Below, piece after piece: positions 10,248-17,654 of a stretch of 44,415 nt of DNA (the stretch's first letter is position 1; every line of letters begins with the position of its first letter). The notes beneath the pieces are model-generated. The model did no database searches, had not been told where the DNA came from, and saw only the letters and a program-made list of their open reading frames with translations. The translations under genes and the position numbers were made by a program. This stretch comes from a virus, in IMG/VR virus record IMGVR_UViG_3300025141_016923, positions 1 to 44,415 of that record; one strand, given 5' to 3'.

Positions 10248-12091
10248 TACTCAGCACTCCCGATTATGTCATTGGTTATGAATCGCAATTCAAAAATAGA
10301 ACCCGGTGGTCCAACTATCATCCCTTTAAACTTATTTGATTCTAAATCATAGCTATAATCACTGTAAACATTAGTCCCCACCACACCAGCTAAATTAAAA
10401 AATATCAAGCTTGGCATTGCTAAAACACCCGGCGTGTTTATTATTGCATTAATAAAGTCTGCTTCAACCAAAGGTTGATCTATTTGATAATTTTTTGTTT
10501 CTGCAACATTCATTAAAGAGTTAATACACGCACTTGTCACAGTTTCCTTGTTGGAGTCTGGTGTAACAACCACTGAAAATTCAATGCCATAATTCACTAC
10601 GGTTGCATCTAACACATCGATAGAATCAGATATAAGTCTAAATTCATTAAGATATGTTGACAAATTTTTCTTCAATGTATCTGGTGCGATACTGAGCTTG
10701 CCAGCCCTATCTCTACTAAGAACATATAATTCAGAAGACAATGGGTTTCTTGTACTCTTCTTCAGTGATGCCCTATAAACTCTTCCAAATTGTGATGGAA
10801 GTGTATAAATTCTAGACAGTAAATCCTCCGCTGTAACAATTCTAGATTGTTGATTTCTAGCACTTTGGATTAATGATTTAACTCCAGCCATCGAAAACTT
10901 TGGAGCGCCTCCGGCTGCAGCTGCTTCATTAACAACGTCTAAAGAAGCGAGAACGTTTGCTGACACCGTCGCAGTAGGATTTCTCGGAAAATCTGATATA
11001 ACTTGACGAAATCCATCGATGTCTCCTGCGTCTACATTGTGTGAAAGACCACCACCGGTTCTATAACGAATTGTCAGTGTTGTATTGAACGGTGCGTCGC
11101 CCAGGCTCCTTGTCCTTCCAAAATCTCGCGGATCTATAGAAAATCTCGTAAAAGTCTTCTTACCAAACAGTGGTAAAGCAAGCTTCGATGGATCTGGAAT
11201 TAAATCATCTTTAGTTGACAATATAGAACCACCAAATGTAAGTGTCGTTGTGGCTGCCTGAATATTGTCTTCCCTAACAAAGCGCCTGCTAGCAGGAATT
11301 ATTTCTAGAGATGATTCGACTTCAAGTTGATCGAGAGAATAATTCCTGTTTTTTCTAAAAACAGTGTTCTGCGTTAAGAAATCTACTTCATAATAAGAAT
11401 TACCATCACTATCTTTAATACTCAATAGCTCAGTTACGTTTTGCCCTGTTAATATAATTTTTCGAAATGGTGTTGGTGCACCAATTCTTACACTTTGTGT
11501 TTTCAATTCACCGGAGACTGCGATGACCTCACGTGTCATAATATATGAAGCTGGATTTCCTGATGTATCTAATTGCGACACCATAGATGATGCTAAATAA
11601 TTTCCATTAATATCTATCTCAGCAAAATCTAGATCTTCAACAGTAGAAAAGGGTGGGCCCGAGCGCGTGTCACAACTTGTACCCATTTTTATAACTGGTA
11701 ATGCAGCAAGCTGTGGAACGTAATCTCCGTTCGAATCAACTTCAGCCGGTACTTCTATATAGATTTTTATAGTCATAACAGCAGGAGCTGGTCCGACTCC
11801 TTTCACACCAGCATTTCTTGCATGCATTAATACATTCGAAGATTGCTGAGCTGTCAACGGATTGAGTTCACAAAACTGATAATCTAGAAAATATGACATT
11901 GAGTCGCCAATATATGCAGCCAGGTCAACAAACATCCCTCCAATACTAGCCTCAGAAAAATCTGCATTTTGCTTGACAAAATAACTTCTTGCGTATGAAA
12001 GAAGTTCACCCTTAAAACTTGAGTAATCTTTTGCAAGATAATTTTTCTCATCCATAAATTTAGTTGTTGACTTTTCTTTGTCTGTTGCCAT
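10247..12091 (-). CDS. gp6: gp6-like baseplate wedge protein (baseplate J family)
   Basis: The 614-aa product matches the T4 gp6 plan. The N-terminus 'YLAKDYSSFKGELLSYARSYF' and 'SIGGMFVDLAAYIGDSMSYFLDYQ' is the typical wedge helix region. The centre carries the gpJ-like module ('SRIVTAEDLLSRIYTLP', 'GRVYRASLKKS', 'ELYVLSRD'), followed by 'LNEFRLISDSIDVLDATVVNYGIEF' and a C-terminal 'EADFINAIINTPGV'. In T4, gp6 forms the wedge ring that holds the baseplate together and reorganises on infection. The size is close to T4 gp6 (660 aa). It follows the gp25-like gene by 14 bases, giving the usual order 25-6-7. ATG 12091 has a weak TGAGAA upstream. This is the most secure assignment in the tail module, together with gp25. 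Confidence 0.93.
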   Translation of the reverse strand: MATDKEKSTTKFMDEKNYLAKDYSSFKGELLSYARSYFVKQNADFSEASIGGMFVDLAAYIGDSMSYFLDYQFCELNPLTAQQSSNVLMHARNAGVKGVGPAPAVMTIKIYIEVPAEVDSNGDYVPQLAALPVIKMGTSCDTRSGPPFSTVEDLDFAEIDINGNYLASSMVSQLDTSGNPASYIMTREVIAVSGELKTQSVRIGAPTPFRKIILTGQNVTELLSIKDSDGNSYYEVDFLTQNTVFRKNRNYSLDQLEVESSLEIIPASRRFVREDNIQAATTTLTFGGSILSTKDDLIPDPSKLALPLFGKKTFTRFSIDPRDFGRTRSLGDAPFNTTLTIRYRTGGGLSHNVDAGDIDGFRQVISDFPRNPTATVSANVLASLDVVNEAAAAGGAPKFSMAGVKSLIQSARNQQSRIVTAEDLLSRIYTLPSQFGRVYRASLKKSTRNPLSSELYVLSRDRAGKLSIAPDTLKKNLSTYLNEFRLISDSIDVLDATVVNYGIEFSVVVTPDSNKETVTSACINSLMNVAETKNYQIDQPLVEADFINAIINTPGVLAMPSLIFFNLAGVVGTNVYSDYSYDLESNKFKGMIVGPPGSIFELRFITNDIIGSAE

Positions 12092-12105
12092 TTTAAATTC
12101 TCACT

Positions 12106-12606
12106 TTATGCTATTGTTCCTAACACAACACTCATTGTTTCAAGTGATGCATTACCCTGAATAGAATAACCTAATTCTACACGGACCTTTATCACTCCTG
12201 ACGCAGGTGAAGACGGAAGCTTTTGGATCTTCATTGTCTGTAAATTTATGTATGACATGTAAGCAGCAACGGCAGTTTTAATTCTAACCATCACCTCGTC
12301 TTCAAATCCATCCACACCATACTCAGCTAATATAGCTCTTAAATTCGCGCCAAAATTGACGTCCATTACACGTTCGCCCCTATTTGTCTTCAATAGATTT
12401 GCCAAATTATTTGCAATGGCTGAGGAAGCATCAGTATTCATTACGAATAATTCTTTCTGTCTGCCTGACAACCTAAGCGGAACTTCAGGGCTGTAGTTCA
12501 CTTTTTTCTTTTTGCGGGTCTTCTGGAGGTCAAGCTCATGATTTCGAAGCTGCGGTAACCTATCACCCACTGAATTAAAATCAAATATTTTTTTACCTGA
12601 CGACAT
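12106..12606 (-). CDS. gp25: gp25-like baseplate wedge protein
   Basis: This 166-aa protein is of the GPW/gp25 family. I chose ATG 12606 rather than the GTG two codons earlier because GAGGAG lies about 6 bases upstream. The diagnostic part is residues about 55-105: 'AIANNLANLLKTNRGER' followed by 'DVNFGANLRAILAE', the helix-strand pattern of gp25, an inner wedge protein that seeds sheath assembly. A basic linker (KTRKKKKVN) precedes it. The length is a little above T4 gp25 (132 aa) because of an N-terminal extension. It lies upstream of gp6 with a short gap, and the 46 bases before it hold no clear promoter. Confidence 0.93.
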   Translation of the reverse strand: MSSGKKIFDFNSVGDRLPQLRNHELDLQKTRKKKKVNYSPEVPLRLSGRQKELFVMNTDASSAIANNLANLLKTNRGERVMDVNFGANLRAILAEYGVDGFEDEVMVRIKTAVAAYMSYINLQTMKIQKLPSSPASGVIKVRVELGYSIQGNASLETMSVVLGTIA

Positions 12607-12652
12607 TACCACTCCTCTATTTAATTATTCCATCCGATAAAACACAGTATAA

Positions 12653-13495
12653 TTAAGACAGCTTCCCTTCGGCATCTCCCTTCCAAGGCCCGGTCACTGT
12701 TGGAGGCAAAGGAGCTGGAGGGCCACCGGGAACCAGCATTTGATATCCAACAACCACCTGGCCACCGGGTACAGTCACACTTGTTTCAACAACAGCAAAT
12801 TTTGTGTAAGCATGAAAAGCTGCAGATAATCCAGCAGCCAATATTGCAACCGTTGCTGGCACACCTGCGCCTTGAGTGCCTGCCTCTCTTGCTGCTTCAT
12901 AAGCAGCACGACAACCTGCATACAATATTGGATTTGCAACAGTAGGTACTGTCATTGGAAACTTAACTTTACCGCTACCTGTTGCTGCACCTGGAGAAGT
13001 AATATTTGCAATTGGCTTAGCCGTTGCGGCTGGGGAGCCGACTGAGTTTCCGCCTGACGGAATTATAACTGTTGTAACAACCTTCACAGATGTGAAATAC
13101 TTGTGGACTGCTTTAGCCATTGCTTCGGCAAGATCTGCTATTACCTGATCTGAGTTGTCATCTTCCTGACCAGCTGTTTCTGCAGCTTCGAGTGCAGTAT
13201 CAATAGATTTGCGAAGATTGGAAACCCCTCCGGCTTCTACTAGTATTCCAGTTCCTTGGCAATTTCGTTTGATAGATGTTCTACCTCCAAGAAGATCAGG
13301 CTGTGAAGGATCAACATATCCTTTAGTTGTTACTAAAGCCTGGGTGTAATAATTTTTTATAGCAACAGCCATGGCTGACGACAGTGCAAAACGAACGACA
13401 GTATTATTTAATGAAAGCTCTCCAGCAAGCTCGGCTGCTTCGAATGCAGCTACAAGCTGTACTGTTAATGCGGGAAAAGCAGTGGATAGAGGCAC
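12653..13495 (-). CDS. Three-repeat helical structural protein, GTG start
   Basis: This 280-aa protein starts at GTG 13495 with GGAG seven bases upstream; no ATG is available. It contains three copies of a roughly 50-residue module, at residues about 10-58, 93-144 and 190-242. Each has an Ala-rich helix with the core A-(F/L/Y)-E-A-A-x-x-A-G, a second Ala-rich helix, and an end of the form (Y/H)-(Y/F)-T-x-(A/V)-x-V-x-T that leads into a short strand. Gly/Pro linkers join the modules, and the tail is Pro/Gly-rich. Repeated helical pairs suggest an oligomerising rod or ring component. It sits between the spike-like gene and gp25, so it is probably a baseplate or tail-tip protein. I do not recognise the family. 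Confidence 0.8.
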   Translation of the reverse strand: MPLSTAFPALTVQLVAAFEAAELAGELSLNNTVVRFALSSAMAVAIKNYYTQALVTTKGYVDPSQPDLLGGRTSIKRNCQGTGILVEAGGVSNLRKSIDTALEAAETAGQEDDNSDQVIADLAEAMAKAVHKYFTSVKVVTTVIIPSGGNSVGSPAATAKPIANITSPGAATGSGKVKFPMTVPTVANPILYAGCRAAYEAAREAGTQGAGVPATVAILAAGLSAAFHAYTKFAVVETSVTVPGGQVVVGYQMLVPGGPPAPLPPTVTGPWKGDAEGKLS

Positions 13496-13497
13496 AA

Positions 13498-15099
13498 TTA
13501 CTCTCCAAAAATCCGTTCTGATTTAACGTTTACAATATCCGGCTTGAGAGACCCTGCTATTTCTGACTTCAATGTCGAGATTGCGTCATTAAGCTGCACT
13601 GATGGAGCACCGTAACCAGGTGTTGTATGAGTTAAGACAGTGGTACAAAATTCATCAAGAGCGTCCATGGTAGAGTTCCAAAGGTCTTCTAAATCTTGAT
13701 ATTTTACATATGGTTGAGATGATCCTGGACCTGGCCCACCACCGGCACCTCCATCCGCCTCTGCCCTCCCAAGAAAAATCTTTGAACCGCTGATTTGAAT
13801 TGTACCATCTGGAAGTAGACAAATCGTAGCCAAGTCTTCACTACTCTTTCCTTCCTTAATAATCCTCACACTGCCATTAACCGCTGGATTCTCGGCAGTG
13901 GAATACCATTCTTTTTCATCCTGTTTTCTAGCAACAATCCTAACCTCATCTGCTTTTGTAACAATATATGCGGCATTATCAATATTTTCTATTGCAGCCT
14001 CAAACCCAGCCGCCATCCTTCCAACTTCGGCAGAAAGTCCAAAATTTTCATCTGCAGAAGTAAGCATTGAAACATAAATTCTAGATGCATCGGCAACAAA
14101 ATCAGGGTCTCCACCTACTGGATTTTTTGCCAAGCCAGATTTTAATGGATCATGTAGGGTCTCAGTTTGACCCCTAGAATTCTGTACAGTCCTTTGATTT
14201 GTCCTTTCAAAGCTATCGCCATCATCTTCTATTGACATTGGTACTGGCGGGAAATATCTAGACCGGCCGGTTACAATATCAATAGTACCTGCTTGAGCAT
14301 CTGCTCTGTTTTGAGCATTGCTGCCCGTTGCTGCTGCTATAATAGAATTAGTGGAATTGTAATCCCAACCTCGATCTTGTCCCAAGCAAATAAGCGTGTT
14401 ATTACTACCTTGCAAAACCAAATCACCAACTCTCTTTGAATATATCGGTACAGGTTCCAAAACAAAATTGGCTATTGCTTTGCTTCCTCCGGCAATTAAA
14501 TCAAATGGATTGAGATTTTGGAGTGAACCTGAATATGGAGCTAAAACATCATTTCCTTTTATATCATTGATAAAATTGGGAGTTATTTTCATCACCCCTT
14601 CTGGATTGTCTGCCACAGGAGGGTTATCAGTTAAAACACTGGCCTTTTCAGCAGTTGTTAAAGAAGAAATTGTTGTTGACGAGCCACTCATAAAAGAACG
14701 AGGAAAATGCGTAAAGTTAGTACTTGAAGCATTTTGGTTTCCTGGAATTTTACAAATCCAAAATGAATTATCTGGTGCAGGTTTATCAAGTGTCGGAGAC
14801 ATAACCCACACACACTCTCCTGGTTTGACAGGCATAGATAAATTAGGTGGAAAAAATGGATAAACAACAAATGACGTTGTATCCATTGTGGCACCAGCAC
14901 CAAAATATCTCACAATACATGAATTTAACGGTGCGTCAAACAGTTTTTCCTTATTTTTAATATTCCATGTTTCTACTAGCTCTGCTCTTTTATCATATGG
15001 AAATACCCCAAGATCATACAAAATTTCACAAACAACAGCAGTATATATTGATTGGCTGTTGTCAGTGGGACCAGCAGAACCTTCATTGACGTCAGCCAT
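13498..15099 (-). CDS. Putative baseplate hub/central spike protein (gp5-like, no lysozyme domain)
   Basis: The 533-aa product starts at ATG 15099 after GGAG. Residues about 10-120 look like an OB-fold of the gp5/VgrG spike type: 'CIVRYFG', 'PVKPGECVWVM' and 'FWICKIPG'. Near residues 405-440 there is the signature 'LLPDGTIQISGSKIFLG', typical of spike proteins just before or inside the trimeric beta-helix. A Gly-rich linker and a helical C-terminus follow. T4 gp5 has a lysozyme domain between OB-fold and beta-helix; none is visible here. The place directly upstream of the gp25 and gp6 block supports a central spike or hub role. The assignment rests on local motifs and context, so it could also be another OB-fold baseplate protein. 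Confidence 0.72.
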   Translation of the reverse strand: MADVNEGSAGPTDNSQSIYTAVVCEILYDLGVFPYDKRAELVETWNIKNKEKLFDAPLNSCIVRYFGAGATMDTTSFVVYPFFPPNLSMPVKPGECVWVMSPTLDKPAPDNSFWICKIPGNQNASSTNFTHFPRSFMSGSSTTISSLTTAEKASVLTDNPPVADNPEGVMKITPNFINDIKGNDVLAPYSGSLQNLNPFDLIAGGSKAIANFVLEPVPIYSKRVGDLVLQGSNNTLICLGQDRGWDYNSTNSIIAAATGSNAQNRADAQAGTIDIVTGRSRYFPPVPMSIEDDGDSFERTNQRTVQNSRGQTETLHDPLKSGLAKNPVGGDPDFVADASRIYVSMLTSADENFGLSAEVGRMAAGFEAAIENIDNAAYIVTKADEVRIVARKQDEKEWYSTAENPAVNGSVRIIKEGKSSEDLATICLLPDGTIQISGSKIFLGRAEADGGAGGGPGPGSSQPYVKYQDLEDLWNSTMDALDEFCTTVLTHTTPGYGAPSVQLNDAISTLKSEIAGSLKPDIVNVKSERIFGE

Positions 15100-15102
15100 A
15101 AC

Positions 15103-15462
15103 CTACTCCGAAATTTTCGAAAATATGTCGTCTGGATCAATTCTAGACGACTGTTCTTCAGCCTTTGATATTAGCTCGGCCAGTTTTAACAGCTGTTCAT
15201 TTGAACGATTCATCCGCTCCAGATATTTTGTCAAAATCGGACCAACAGTAATGTGTTCCGTTGTCGTCATTTGCATTGCAGTATATGCTTCCCCAAATAA
15301 GATCTCTGCGTTCACACGGTCTCTTAATGCATTTTCATAAACCTCTTTCCAAAGTATCTTTTTCTTATCTGTGGTATTAACTAAATCATCAAGTAGATCG
15401 GAAAATGCATCAATTTTTTCCTGCTGCTTACTGTGTTTCTCTTTAAGCTCTTCGATACTCAA
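15103..15462 (-). CDS. Small helical protein with TTG start, downstream of the late sigma factor
   Basis: This 119-aa, strongly helical and charged protein has no ATG before residue 64. The TTG at 15462 overlaps the sigma-factor stop (TTGA) and has a strong GAGGAG at 15468-15473, so TTG is very likely the real start. The first half (EELKEKHSKQQEKIDAFSDLL) looks like a coiled coil, and the C-terminus is acidic (RIDPDDIFSKISE). Position next to gp55 brings to mind a partner such as T4 gp33, the late co-activator of about 112 aa, but I see no gp33 motif or its terminal LDFLL clamp-binding end. A small terminase or an unrelated helical protein is equally possible. Confidence 0.78.
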   Translation of the reverse strand: MSIEELKEKHSKQQEKIDAFSDLLDDLVNTTDKKKILWKEVYENALRDRVNAEILFGEAYTAMQMTTTEHITVGPILTKYLERMNRSNEQLLKLAELISKAEEQSSRIDPDDIFSKISE

Positions 15463-16181
15463 AACAACTCCTCATTCTTAATCTGCCTGTAAAGTCTTCT
15501 AATTGTCGACATTGACGTTGACAATTGTTTTGAATTTAAGCCTGAAATTTCTCTAATATATACATATATTGCCCTCTTATTTAGCAGATCAAGTTCGTCA
15601 ATCTTGTCAAAAACAACGAGAACTGCTTCAATACATGCAACGTCATTTGTGTTTACGACTTTTGATCTCAACATTTTCAAAATCTGCTGGATTTCAGCTC
15701 TTCTTTCTGCAGATATCATCATATCGTCTGGAGACTCAGATACTTTATAATGCATTATTGCGTGTCGATCAACTGCATTAAATGATTCAAGATCATGAAT
15801 AGAATATGCATTGTCCTGAACTTTCTTTCTCTTTCTTGTATTTAATATTAACCAATTTTTTCCAACAACGTTAAAATAAGAAAAGGCCTTTGTTCCTCGA
15901 GATCCATCAAATTTATAAAGTGTCTCATATAAAAATGTTACACAATCATTTTTTAAACTTCCAAAATCATGACGACCCTTTGCAAAGCCATAAATTAATA
16001 TTAAATTTTCTGCAAGTTTATCAAAAGCAGGCATTATATCTTTTGTATACAATAAATCACGCTCTTCCTGGGTTTCAGCAGATTGAAATTTTTCAATTGC
16101 AACCTGGGTATCTGCAGTAAAATATAACTTACTTTTTCCCTTGCTTCTTTTTATCTTTCTTCTTACTACTTTCTTTTTCAT
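15459..16181 (-). CDS. gp55: gp55-like late-transcription sigma factor with extra C-terminal HTH
   Basis: This 240-aa protein resembles T4 gp55, which binds host RNA polymerase and reads late promoters. The sigma region 2-like core is residues about 50-115: 'LAENLILIYGF', 'LKNDCVTFLYETLYKFD', then 'AFSYFNVVGKNWLI' and the basic 'NTRKRKKV'. The spacing and pattern match gp55. The N-terminus is very basic. T4 gp55 (185 aa) lacks sigma region 4. Here the last 80 residues contain 'AIYVYIREISGLNSKQLS' and 'MSTIRRLYRQIK', which look like a helix-turn-helix. ATG 16181 overlaps the preceding stop (ATGA), and the downstream small gene is coupled through its stop. The sigma call is fairly sure; the HTH is an interpretation. 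Confidence 0.87.
   Translation of the reverse strand: MKKKVVRRKIKRSKGKSKLYFTADTQVAIEKFQSAETQEERDLLYTKDIMPAFDKLAENLILIYGFAKGRHDFGSLKNDCVTFLYETLYKFDGSRGTKAFSYFNVVGKNWLILNTRKRKKVQDNAYSIHDLESFNAVDRHAIMHYKVSESPDDMMISAERRAEIQQILKMLRSKVVNTNDVACIEAVLVVFDKIDELDLLNKRAIYVYIREISGLNSKQLSTSMSTIRRLYRQIKNEELF
15468..15473 (-). promoter_or_regulatory. Strong ribosome binding site selecting a TTG start
   Basis: GAGGAG (minus strand) lies five bases before TTG 15462, inside the last codons of the sigma-factor gene. It is the main reason to accept TTG as the start of the 119-aa protein. Confidence 0.75.
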
Positions 16182-16528
16182 TGCAAAATCTCATCTTCTT
16201 TTTCTTTTTCAAGCTCAAGCTCCTCAACAGTCCCTAATAAATTTGCAACTTTTAAAATAGTGTCACGACTTTCTTTTAAGTCTTCATGCACTTTTCTGAT
16301 CTGAGGCGAATCATAAAATAGTGGAATTTCTAAAATTTCAGAAATTGACGAATATTTTTGATCAAGCATATCTAGGGCGCCTTCAATTCCATCAATCGTC
16401 CTTAAAATTAAAATTCCATGTTTGTAATTAAAATATAATGAAACACACAATAACAAAAAAGTAATAGCAAGCAAAATAGAAATAGTTAAAAGCAAATCAT
16501 CACCGAATAAACTCTTTTGCGACTTCAT
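16178..16528 (-). CDS. Small single-pass membrane protein
   Basis: This 116-aa protein has one clear transmembrane segment at residues about 12-34 (LLLTISILLAITFLLLC), followed by a long helical, charged soluble part ending in EELELEKEKEDEILQ. The short N-terminus and the absence of a cleavage site suggest a membrane anchor. The first 29 bases overlap the end of the GT4 gene, and the stop overlaps the sigma-factor ATG. The site before ATG 16528 is weak, so translation may depend on coupling; a TTG at 16495 is an alternative start. The function is unknown. Membrane proteins with coiled-coil tails can be spanins, superinfection-exclusion factors or morphogenesis proteins, but nothing here selects one. 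Confidence 0.78.
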   Translation of the reverse strand: MKSQKSLFGDDLLLTISILLAITFLLLCVSLYFNYKHGILILRTIDGIEGALDMLDQKYSSISEILEIPLFYDSPQIRKVHEDLKESRDTILKVANLLGTVEELELEKEKEDEILQ

Positions 16529-17654
16529 CCCAAAGTTTGCTTATGCTTTCAAACGAATGTGATGATTTCAATGTAGTTGACAATTGTTGTGCCCATTCTA
16601 CCGGTTTTTGATTTTGATCTCTAAATTTCTTTACCTTTTTCTTAAAGTCATTTTCATCAACCTCGGCCCACTTTGCACCTTTTACAAATATATTATTGTC
16701 AATTTTTTCCTGTGGAACTTCTTCGAGCCTGTAATCCAATGATATCCACTTTCCCTTATCAAGAAAATCGCGGTGGCCTGACCAATTCGTTGCGATCACT
16801 GGTAGACCACTTGCGGCTGCTTCTAACAGCGGTAATCCATATCCTTCTCCACGTGTTGGAGCAATCAAACACTTGACGGTCTTGTTTCGATAAAAAGAAG
16901 CGACTTCATCTTCAGACATTGCACCATGTACTAAGTAAACTGGAACGTCTGTGTTAAGTTCTCTTACCACTTTTCTTATCAGGTTCTTACAAACCCTACG
17001 ATCAATAGAAGTATTTCTACCATGATTTGTCTTTATAACGACACCGACATCTGGGTCACCAGCAAACGCTTCAGTTAACCACTTGAGTGCAAAAAATGTA
17101 TTCTTTCTATCAACAAATGCGTTGCTTCCCGTAATTTGTCCAAATATTAAAAAATTAAATTTTGTACGAACATTTAAGTCATATGGTTCTAATTCATCAT
17201 TTAAAATTGAGTCTGGAAAAGATTCTGGAACGACAACAATTGGAACTGTCAGTGTGCCAGTTCTCTCAAGCGTTGTTTTTGTGTGATTTGATGGAACAAC
17301 TATTAAGTTCATTTCGTTACATTTGGTAATCCACTCAGGATTGCACAAGTCAGTCTCGACCGCAGCAGTGACACCGACATTGAATTTTGCCAGCTTAGGA
17401 TCCCACTCATTTGGTAATTGAACTTGAAATGACAAATCAAAACCAGTCGCTTCAAACTCAACAGAGCGCTTCATGATTTCGCCGACCAGACCATTTAAAT
17501 CATCAGGGTTTATAAGCCAAGGTGTAATTCCCCATGGCAATATCTGAGTCGAAAGTTGAACACCTTCTTTTTGGTTTAACCATCGAAAAACCTGCCTGGT
17601 GTGATTACCATAGCCACTAATTGACAGCAATGGGCCTCTAACACAAATTCTCAT
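16500..17654 (-). CDS. Family 4 glycosyltransferase (second of a pair)
   Basis: This 384-aa GT-B enzyme has the GT4 layout. The N-terminus 'MRICVRGPLLSISGYGNHTRQV' is a Rossmann start with a glycine loop. A central hinge 'FNFLIFGQITGSN' is followed by the C-terminal donor domain with 'PTRGEGYGLPLLEAAASGLPVIAT', whose E-x7-E pair (about E270 and E278) binds the nucleotide-sugar. ATG 17654 forms ATGA with the upstream stop and is preceded by GAGGAGGT. The acceptor is unknown; the enzyme could act on a glycan, a protein or modified DNA. It forms a coupled pair with the next GT4 and is separated from the main glycan island by the nuclease gene. Confidence 0.9.
   Translation of the reverse strand: MRICVRGPLLSISGYGNHTRQVFRWLNQKEGVQLSTQILPWGITPWLINPDDLNGLVGEIMKRSVEFEATGFDLSFQVQLPNEWDPKLAKFNVGVTAAVETDLCNPEWITKCNEMNLIVVPSNHTKTTLERTGTLTVPIVVVPESFPDSILNDELEPYDLNVRTKFNFLIFGQITGSNAFVDRKNTFFALKWLTEAFAGDPDVGVVIKTNHGRNTSIDRRVCKNLIRKVVRELNTDVPVYLVHGAMSEDEVASFYRNKTVKCLIAPTRGEGYGLPLLEAAASGLPVIATNWSGHRDFLDKGKWISLDYRLEEVPQEKIDNNIFVKGAKWAEVDENDFKKKVKKFRDQNQKPVEWAQQLSTTLKSSHSFESISKLWDEVAKEFIR

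Noticed and set aside
14396-14863. A 155-codon plus-strand frame opposite the spike-like gene
   Set aside because: It is opposite a well-supported gene, all other genes are on the minus strand, and its sequence shows no family motif.
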